DNA of 24,764 bases from an uncultured Lachnospiraceae bacterium (GTDB lineage: Bacteria; Bacillota; Clostridia; Lachnospirales; Lachnospiraceae): NCBI GenBank assembly GCA_934402055.1, contig CAKRTC010000029.1:1-24764 (forward strand). Direction: 5' to 3'. The position numbers and the translations under genes were made by a program. Positions 24,051 through 24,764 of the stretch are shown here, in pieces; the stretch's first letter is position 1; each line of letters opens with the position of its first letter. The notes beneath the pieces are model-generated. The model worked only from the letters and a program-made list of their open reading frames with translations. It was not told the origin of the DNA and made no database searches.

Positions 24051-24590
24051 ATGGATAAGAGATATTCAGAGCTTGATAAGAGCATAAGAGATGCAATAAA
24101 AGAGGAACAGGTAAAGCTTGGCTTCCGTAAGGAGGTCATCAGACTTTACTATCCTCTTGAGGCAGTCAACCGCCTGCTTGGTACAGAGCATGATATTGCA
24201 GCTATGTATAAGGAGCTGGAGGGCTTTATTGCCGAGGAAAATGAGACTCTCGGAAGCATAGCCGTATCCAATAAGGGTGAGAGATTCTGCTTCAGACTCC
24301 CGGAGGAGGCGTCGGTCTATGTGCATGAGCATACACCGGGTGAGGGCTTTATCTATGATTTTATAGCTGTGATTGGACGGCACGGCATAAGCGTTGATGA
24401 GGTAATCGCAGTATTTCATAAGTATTCGGAGCATGTACATGTCGAAGCAATAAGGGATAATGAATTCGATTATCTTATCTACTTTGAGGACGGGATACCG
24501 GATGATTACAGATATTGCCTGACTGTAGAGGAAGACCACATCATATATCACAGATATACCAAGAGTGAGTATGAAGCGTTTGGGTTTTGA
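24051..24590 (+). CDS. Small cytoplasmic protein, DUF3877-like
   Basis: This soluble 179-residue protein starts three bases after the previous stop. It has a helical N-terminus (IRDAIKEEQVKLGFRKEVIR, 12-31) followed by LYYPLEAVNRLLG (32-44), which I recall from the uncharacterised family DUF3877 of Lachnospiraceae; I cannot confirm this without a search. The second half alternates beta strands and acidic loops (FIYDFIAVIGRHG, EFDYLIYFEDGIPDDYRYCL). There is no signal peptide, membrane helix or catalytic motif that I can name. A cytosolic protein coupled to a secreted wall-binding protein is an odd pairing, so its tie to the pilus cluster is uncertain. Confidence 0.7.
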   Translation: MDKRYSELDKSIRDAIKEEQVKLGFRKEVIRLYYPLEAVNRLLGTEHDIAAMYKELEGFIAEENETLGSIAVSNKGERFCFRLPEEASVYVHEHTPGEGFIYDFIAVIGRHGISVDEVIAVFHKYSEHVHVEAIRDNEFDYLIYFEDGIPDDYRYCLTVEEDHIIYHRYTKSEYEAFGF

Positions 24591-24764
24591 ATTAATAAGA
24601 GTGTACTAACTTGGAATGAATTGATAGCGTTCCGATGGTCGACGGTTTTTCATTTTATTAATATAGAAAAAGTAGAGCCTGAATAATCGTAAACGCCAAA
24701 ACATCGGTACCTACAAAAGTAATTGATGTTCTGCGATAATAAGCCTTGTGCAGGATTGCAGATC
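24591..24764. other. Non-coding right edge with two adjacent hairpins
   Basis: No gene is visible. A T-rich run (24654-24660) follows a weak CCG/CGG stem (24642-24655), at best a poor terminator. Further right, AACATC (24700-24705) pairs with GATGTT (24725-24730). Directly abutting it, CTGCGAT (24731-24737) pairs with ATTGCAG (24755-24761) with one G-T wobble. The structure may continue past the window. It resembles no RNA class I can name. Confidence 0.45.

Noticed and set aside
24634..24660. Intrinsic terminator after the DUF3877-like gene
   Set aside because: The T-rich run is there, but the stem before it has only about three GC pairs, so I did not call it.
1..24764. CRISPR arrays, tRNA, rRNA and insertion sequences
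   Set aside because: I looked for regular short direct repeats with spacers, cloverleaf structures and transposase motifs and saw none; the only mobile-element trace is the intron end.

Overview
The window looks like chromosomal DNA of a Gram-positive Clostridia member, most likely Lachnospiraceae. The reasons are AGGAGG-type ribosome sites, short clostridial/archaeal-type LeuC and LeuD subunits, an isopropylmalate dehydrogenase with the 'GLYCNNRPAK' stretch I associate with this group, choline-binding-type wall repeats, and a Gram-positive type IV pilus locus. The family assignment is inference from remembered protein style, not from a search.

Layout. (1) Bases 1-75 are the 3' end of a group II intron: domain V without its first bases, then a complete domain VI with a bulged A. 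The rest of the intron lies outside the window. (2) A secreted NodB-type polysaccharide deacetylase runs leftward (121-1137). Divergent from it are a class III-like PPK2 polyphosphate:nucleotide phosphotransferase and, behind its own promoter, a small winged-helix protein with an acidic tail. A strong intrinsic terminator at 3357-3408 closes this region. (3) Bases 3451-8212 hold a leucine-type operon with gene order leuD-leuC-leuD-leuC-leuB. It has two complete but divergent aconitase-superfamily hydro-lyase pairs and one dehydrogenase, and no synthase (leuA or cimA). (4) Bases 8243-21997 hold a type IV pilus assembly and minor-pilin cluster: prepilin peptidase, PilM, PilN, PilO, a giant 2,619-residue protein with a canonical class III prepilin N-terminus, then PilX/GspK-like, PilV/GspI-like and PilW/GspJ-like minor pilins. 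(5) Bases 22176-24590 encode a secreted wall-binding-repeat protein and a small DUF3877-like cytoplasmic protein. The last 174 bases are non-coding and can fold into two adjacent hairpins.

The most remarkable element is the giant pilin (11661-19520). A normal prepilin signal and alpha-1 helix are joined to about 2,500 residues made of three large super-repeats. Each super-repeat contains a GLUG-type beta-helix block and ends in a Y-P-x-P ... H-Y-G-x-W junction. These are followed by Ig-like and InlB-like modules and an acidic Ser/Glu tail. It sits immediately upstream of the three minor pilins that in other systems prime pilus assembly. The simplest model is a tip-located adhesin built on a pilin scaffold (a 'modular pilin'), with PilMNO and PilD as its assembly and processing partners. 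The motor and platform genes (pilB, pilT, pilC) and a compact major pilin are not in this window and would have to be elsewhere.
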